Source of the DNA: Sinorhizobium sp. 8-89
GTDB lineage: Bacteria > Pseudomonadota > Alphaproteobacteria > Rhizobiales > Rhizobiaceae
Reading direction: 5' to 3'
Assembly: GCF_030124325.1 (NCBI RefSeq)
Contig: NZ_JASKLR010000002.1
Span: 110,023 to 174,022, forward strand
DNA length: 64,000 bases
Below, piece after piece: positions 60,150 to 64,000 of this stretch. The notes below the pieces were generated by a model that was not told where the DNA came from, ran no database searches, and saw nothing but the letters and a program-made list of their open reading frames with translations. Position numbers and translations under genes: made by a program. Every line of letters starts with the position of its first letter. Within the stretch, counting starts at the first letter, position 1.

Positions 60150-61389
60150 ACGCGAAAAACTTCCGCGCATGATCCAGCGCATCGGCCAGCGCATCGACTT
60201 CGGCCCGCGTATTGTAGAGGCCGAAAGACGCACGGCATGTGGAGGTGACTCCGAAGCGTTTCAAGAGCGGCTGCGCACAATGTGTCCCCGCTCTGACAGC
60301 AACGCCGGCACGGTCGATCACCATCGAAATGTCATGCGAGTGAATGCCAGCGATTTCGAATGAAAAAATGCTTCCCTTGCCGGGCGCATCGCCAAAGACC
60401 CTGAGCGAGTTGACTGCCGACAGCCGCTCACGCGCATAGGCGGTGAGATCCGCCTCATGCGCCCTGATCGCGTCGCGGCCGATCATTTCCATGTAGTCGA
60501 GCGCGTAGCCGAGGCCGATCGCTTGGACGATCGGTGGCGTACCGGCTTCGAAGCGATGTGGCGGATCGTTGTAGGTAACCCGGTCCTCGGTTACTTCCTC
60601 GATCATCTCGCCGCCGCCCATGAAAGGCCGCATCTCCTTCAGGCGATCCATCTTGCCGTAGAGCACGCCGACGCCGGACGGACCGTAGAGTTTGTGGCCG
60701 GTCATCACGTACCAGTCGCAATCAATGTCCTGAACATCGACCGGCATATGCACCGCACCCTGGCTGCCGTCGACGAGCACCGGAATGCCGCGCTCACGGG
60801 CGATGCGGCAGATTTCCTTCACCGGCACAACCGTACCGAGAGCGTTCGACATATGGGTGATGGCGATGAGCTTTGTCCGTTCCGTCAGGCATTTGACGAA
60901 GTCATCGATGTGAAACGCGCCGTCCTCGTCGACGGGCGCCCAGACGAGCTTCGCGCCTTGCCTTTCGCGGATGAAGTGCCAGGGAACGATGTTGGAGTGA
61001 TGCTCCATGATCGAGATGACGATCTCGTCCCCCTCTCCGAGCTTCGGCATGCCGTAGCCGTAGGCAACCGTATTGATCGCCTCGGTCGAGGACTTCGTAA
61101 AGATGATGTTGTCAGCCGATGGCGCGTTCAGAAAGCGGCGAACCTTCTCGCGCGCCGCCTCGTAGGCTTCCGTCGCGGCATTGGAGAGGAAATGCAGGCC
61201 GCGATGGACGTTGGCATATTCATTGGAATAGGCATGAGCCACGGCGTCGATGACGAGCTGGGGCTTCTGCGCCGATGCACCGTTGTCGAGATAGACAAGC
61301 GGCTTGCCATAGACCATCCGCGAAAGGATCGGGAAATCCTTTCTGATCGTCTCGACGTCGTAGGCCGGCACCGGCACCGTGTGTTCCAT
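60148..61389 (-). CDS. sufS: Group II cysteine desulfurase
   Basis: A 413-residue PLP enzyme that takes sulfur from cysteine for iron-sulfur cluster building. Numbered from the ATG at 61389, the PLP lysine is K233 (MTGHKLYGP), active-site histidines are in MEHHSN (130-131) and the persulfide cysteine is C371 (RAGTHCAQP). The gene starts 12 bases after sufD; a TTG at 61401 is also in frame. No SufE-type partner is seen in the window. Confidence 0.95.
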   Translation of the reverse strand: MEHTVPVPAYDVETIRKDFPILSRMVYGKPLVYLDNGASAQKPQLVIDAVAHAYSNEYANVHRGLHFLSNAATEAYEAAREKVRRFLNAPSADNIIFTKSSTEAINTVAYGYGMPKLGEGDEIVISIMEHHSNIVPWHFIRERQGAKLVWAPVDEDGAFHIDDFVKCLTERTKLIAITHMSNALGTVVPVKEICRIARERGIPVLVDGSQGAVHMPVDVQDIDCDWYVMTGHKLYGPSGVGVLYGKMDRLKEMRPFMGGGEMIEEVTEDRVTYNDPPHRFEAGTPPIVQAIGLGYALDYMEMIGRDAIRAHEADLTAYARERLSAVNSLRVFGDAPGKGSIFSFEIAGIHSHDISMVIDRAGVAVRAGTHCAQPLLKRFGVTSTCRASFGLYNTRAEVDALADALDHARKFFA

Positions 61390-61401
61390 GTCTTTGTCCA
61401 A

Positions 61402-62679
61402 TCAGGCGTGTTTTTCGAGCCAGGCTGAGATTATGCCTTCGAGCGCCTCGACCAGCTCTTCGTCATCTTCCAGCTCTTCAACGATCTCGGCCACGAAAGC
61501 GTTGACGAGCATCGCGCGGGCCTTGTTCTCCGGAATACCGCGGGCGAGCATATAGAAGAGTTGCGTGTGATCGATATCGATCACCGTTGCGCCGTGACCG
61601 CACTGCACGTCATCGGCGAAGATTTCGAGCTCCGGCTTCGCCGAGAAATCCGCGTCGTCGGACAAGAGCAACGTGTTGCACGACATCTTCGCATCGGTCT
61701 TCTGCGCGTCCTTGGCGACCAGGATCTTACCCTGGAATACGCCTTTTGCCCGGTCGAAGACGACGTTGCGGATGATCTCGCTCGAGGTCGTATGCGGCAC
61801 GTCGTGGCTGAGCGTGAAGGTCACGTCCGTGTGGCTCTCGCCGCCAAGCAGGTTGATGCCGCGCAACGTCAAATCGGCGCCCTCGCCGCTCGCCTTGCCG
61901 TGGATTTCCTGGCGCACCAGCTTGCCGCCGGCATTGATGACGAAGAGGTGCAGCTTGGCGTCCTTGCCGAGGTCGAAGCGGATCTGTCCAAGATGCGTGT
62001 CCGCCAGGCCCTGCTGCTGCAGAATGATCCAGATCACATCGGCGCGTTCGGCGAGCGTCACATCGCTCACCGTGGAAACGAAGCTTGCTTCCGCGTTCGT
62101 CGACAGGTGCCGCTCGATCACCGTCGCCTTGGCGCCGGCACCGAAGAACACCGGAAAACGCGTGTGCGCCTGACCGTGGCTCTGGACGACCTGAATCTCG
62201 AGCGGCGCTTCCAGCTCGACATTTTCGGCAACCGCGATTTCGAGACCGCCGCGAACGAGCCCGCCATTGATCCGGCCGATTGCGTCGTCCGCGCCGAGCA
62301 CGGTGAGACCGACTACCGCCGAACCATCAAGCAGGCTTTCGGTATAGGATCGTGCCGTCACACCCTTGGGAAGGCTCTTGAGGTCGGCCTGGCCGCTGCG
62401 AACGGCAAGCACGGACGAACCCGGAACGACGGCCTCGACCCTGTCGGCGAAGGCGGACGGATCGGCCGCGGGCACCGCGCGCAGCAACGTGCGCAGGTCC
62501 GTATAGTGCCAGGACTCGATGCGTCGCGTCGGCAATCCGGCAGTCCGCAGCTCATGAACGAGCGTGTCGCGGAGCGACAGCACGGCCCCATCGCCCGGCA
62601 GATCGCCGATCTGAGCGGTATAGGCATCGACGAGCGCCGTTTCGGCGGCCGTCATCTTGATAGCCTGTTGCATATTCAT
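61402..62679 (-). CDS. sufD: Fe-S cluster assembly protein SufD
   Basis: A 425-residue beta-helix protein, partner of SufB in the SufBC2D scaffold. The conserved C-terminal block DDVQCGHGATVIDIDHTQLFYMLARGIPENKARAMLVNAFVAEIVEEL contains the functional histidine (GHGAT). The ATG follows AAGGAG at 7 bases. It lies 22 bases after sufC and runs almost into sufS. Confidence 0.95.
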   Translation of the reverse strand: MNMQQAIKMTAAETALVDAYTAQIGDLPGDGAVLSLRDTLVHELRTAGLPTRRIESWHYTDLRTLLRAVPAADPSAFADRVEAVVPGSSVLAVRSGQADLKSLPKGVTARSYTESLLDGSAVVGLTVLGADDAIGRINGGLVRGGLEIAVAENVELEAPLEIQVVQSHGQAHTRFPVFFGAGAKATVIERHLSTNAEASFVSTVSDVTLAERADVIWIILQQQGLADTHLGQIRFDLGKDAKLHLFVINAGGKLVRQEIHGKASGEGADLTLRGINLLGGESHTDVTFTLSHDVPHTTSSEIIRNVVFDRAKGVFQGKILVAKDAQKTDAKMSCNTLLLSDDADFSAKPELEIFADDVQCGHGATVIDIDHTQLFYMLARGIPENKARAMLVNAFVAEIVEELEDDEELVEALEGIISAWLEKHA

Positions 62680-62701
62680 TCGAACACTCCTTCAACAGGC
62701 G

Positions 62702-63457
62702 TCAGGCTGCCGCCTCGATGAGATCCGCATAGCCCTTGGCTTCGAGTTCATGCGCCAGCGTCTTGTCGCCCGACTTGATGACCTGACCCTTGTAGAGGAC
62801 GTGGACGGTATCCGGAACGATATAGTCGAGCAGGCGCTGGTAGTGTGTGATGACGATAACGGCGCGATCCGGCGAACGCAGCGCATTGACGCCATCGGCC
62901 ACCACCTTGAGCGCGTCGATGTCGAGACCGGAGTCGGTTTCGTCGAGCACACACAGTTTCGGCTCCAGCAGCGCCATCTGCAGGATTTCCGCGCGCTTCT
63001 TCTCACCACCGGAGAAGCCGACGTTCAGAGGCCGGCGCAGCATTTCCGGAGCGATCTTGAGCTCGGCAGCGGCTTCCTTGACGCGGCGCATGAATTCCGG
63101 CGTCGTCAGTTCGTCCTCGCCGCGATACTTGCGCTGCTCGTTCATTGCCACCTTCAGGAACTGCATGGTGGCGACGCCGGGGATTTCGACCGGGTACTGG
63201 AAGGCGAGGAAGATGCCCTTCGCCGCACGCTCGGAAGCATCGAGCTCCAGGATGCTTTCCCCGTTATAAAGGATATCGCCCTCGGTCACTTCATAGTCTT
63301 CGCGTCCGGAAAGAATGTAAGACAGCGTCGACTTGCCCGAGCCGTTCGGTCCCATGATGGCGGCGACTTCACCCGCCTTCACGGTCAGGTTCAGCCCGCG
63401 GATGATCTCGGTGCCGTCTTCGGCGATGCGTGCGTGCAGGTTCTTGATTTCAAGCAT
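62702..63457 (-). CDS. sufC: Fe-S cluster assembly ATPase SufC
   Basis: A 251-residue ABC-type ATPase that drives the SufBCD complex. Walker A is GPNGSGKST (K42), the signature is FSGGEKKRAEIL, and Walker B is LCVLDETDSGLDID. The ATG at 63457 is chosen; a TTG two codons earlier is in frame. The gap to sufB is 79 bases and to sufD 22 bases. Confidence 0.96.
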   Translation of the reverse strand: MLEIKNLHARIAEDGTEIIRGLNLTVKAGEVAAIMGPNGSGKSTLSYILSGREDYEVTEGDILYNGESILELDASERAAKGIFLAFQYPVEIPGVATMQFLKVAMNEQRKYRGEDELTTPEFMRRVKEAAAELKIAPEMLRRPLNVGFSGGEKKRAEILQMALLEPKLCVLDETDSGLDIDALKVVADGVNALRSPDRAVIVITHYQRLLDYIVPDTVHVLYKGQVIKSGDKTLAHELEAKGYADLIEAAA

Positions 63458-63536
63458 TTTCAATCGTCCTCTTCGGAAGCGAATAGTTTTTTGCGCGCAA
63501 GTCCCGTGCGCGTTTTTTCGATAGGTGGTCGAGGCC

Positions 63537-64000
63537 TTAGCCCACGGAGCCTTCCAGCGAGATGCCGATCAGCTTCTGCGCCTCGACGGCAAATTCCATC
63601 GGCAGTTCCTGAATGACTTCCTTGACGAAGCCGTTGACGATCAGCGCGATCGCCGCTTCTTCCGGAATGCCGCGCTGCAGGCAGTAGAACAGCTGGTCCT
63701 CGGAAATCTTGGACGTCGTCGCCTCGTGTTCGAACTGTGCGGTCGAATTCTTCGCCTCGATATAGGGCACCGTATGCGCACCGCACTTGTCGCCGATCAG
63801 GAGCGAGTCGCACTGGGTGAAGTTGCGGGCGTTCTCCGCCTTGCGGTGGGCCGAAACCTGACCGCGATAGGTGTTGTCCGAAACGCCAGCGGCGATGCCC
63901 TTCGAAATGATGCGGCTCGACGTGTTCTTGCCGAGGTGGATCATCTTGGTGCCCGAGTCAACCTGCTGGTGACCGTTGGACACGGCGATCGAATAGAACT
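63537..64000 (-). CDS. sufB: Fe-S cluster assembly protein SufB (5' part beyond window)
   Basis: The last roughly 155 residues of SufB are visible and the gene continues past the right edge. The text [69 protein letters not shown] matches the SufB C-terminus, including the functional cysteine in NFTQCDSLL. It heads the visible suf operon in the order sufB-C-D-S-T-A. Confidence 0.95.
   Translation of the reverse strand, partial: FYSIAVSNGHQQVDSGTKMIHLGKNTSSRIISKGIAAGVSDNTYRGQVSAHRKAENARNFTQCDSLLIGDKCGAHTVPYIEAKNSTAQFEHEATTSKISEDQLFYCLQRGIPEEAAIALIVNGFVKEVIQELPMEFAVEAQKLIGISLEGSVG

Overview
The window is a 64 kb piece of an alphaproteobacterial chromosome, very probably Sinorhizobium/Ensifer or a close relative. 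The strongest clues are the lps core cluster (greA, lpsB, lpsE, lpsD, lpsC, lrp) next to trxB and an lsrB-type LysR gene, a pair of AbcR/alpha-r15-type small RNAs beside lsrB, a B12-dependent ribonucleotide reductase (nrdJ), a GTTC-N7-GTTC LexA box before uvrA, and abundant palindromic intergenic repeats of the rhizobial type. The DNA is GC-rich. Almost everything looks like core chromosome; I see no prophage, plasmid genes, CRISPR array or intact insertion sequence.

Layout. 1-7.4 kb: a truncated winged-helix/TolB-like regulator, a DUF1127 protein with an MFS transporter, a DUF4864 protein, tgt-queA (queuosine synthesis), two cyclophilins, coaD, and a 36-residue membrane peptide that is easily missed. 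7.4-10.7 kb: a four-gene operon of a Tat-exported FAD oxidoreductase and three membrane proteins of unknown role. 10.8-17 kb: a MATE pump, a Tet-like MFS pump, a LysR regulator divergent from an aldo/keto reductase, and a zinc metallopeptidase. 17.3-22.4 kb: carB with a terminator-like hairpin in its leader, and a second MFS exporter. 22.7-31 kb: greA-lpsB facing lrp-lpsC-lpsD-lpsE, then trxB, lsrB and two tandem small RNAs. In S. meliloti LsrB is reported to activate the lrp-lpsCDE operon, so this block probably links redox state, LPS core synthesis and post-transcriptional control of transporters.

31-37 kb: an ArsR-type regulator with an old-yellow-enzyme gene, an APH-type kinase, a GNAT acetyltransferase, a lytic transglycosylase, and a LysR gene divergent from an NAD(P)-binding protein. 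37-51 kb: housekeeping genes gyrA, marC-type, ssb, uvrA, DUF72 and nrdJ, the last behind two NrdR boxes spaced 31 bp apart. 51-52.8 kb: tRNA-Ala(CGC) followed by a gene-poor stretch with two tiny paralogous lipoproteins. 52.8-64 kb: copper-handling exported proteins, a tandem glycine riboswitch with gcvTHP, and the suf iron-sulfur operon (sufB partial, C, D, S, T, A).

The points most worth a second look are the Tgt enzyme that has lost three of its four canonical zinc ligands, the tandem AbcR-like RNAs with a compensatory base-pair change, the carB leader hairpin, the unknown FAD-oxidoreductase operon, the paired micro-lipoproteins after tRNA-Ala, and three families of palindromic repeats, one of which supplies the C-terminal tail of a LysR protein and another of which sits inside the suf operon. 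All identifications are from reading the sequence and general knowledge of families; no database search was run.
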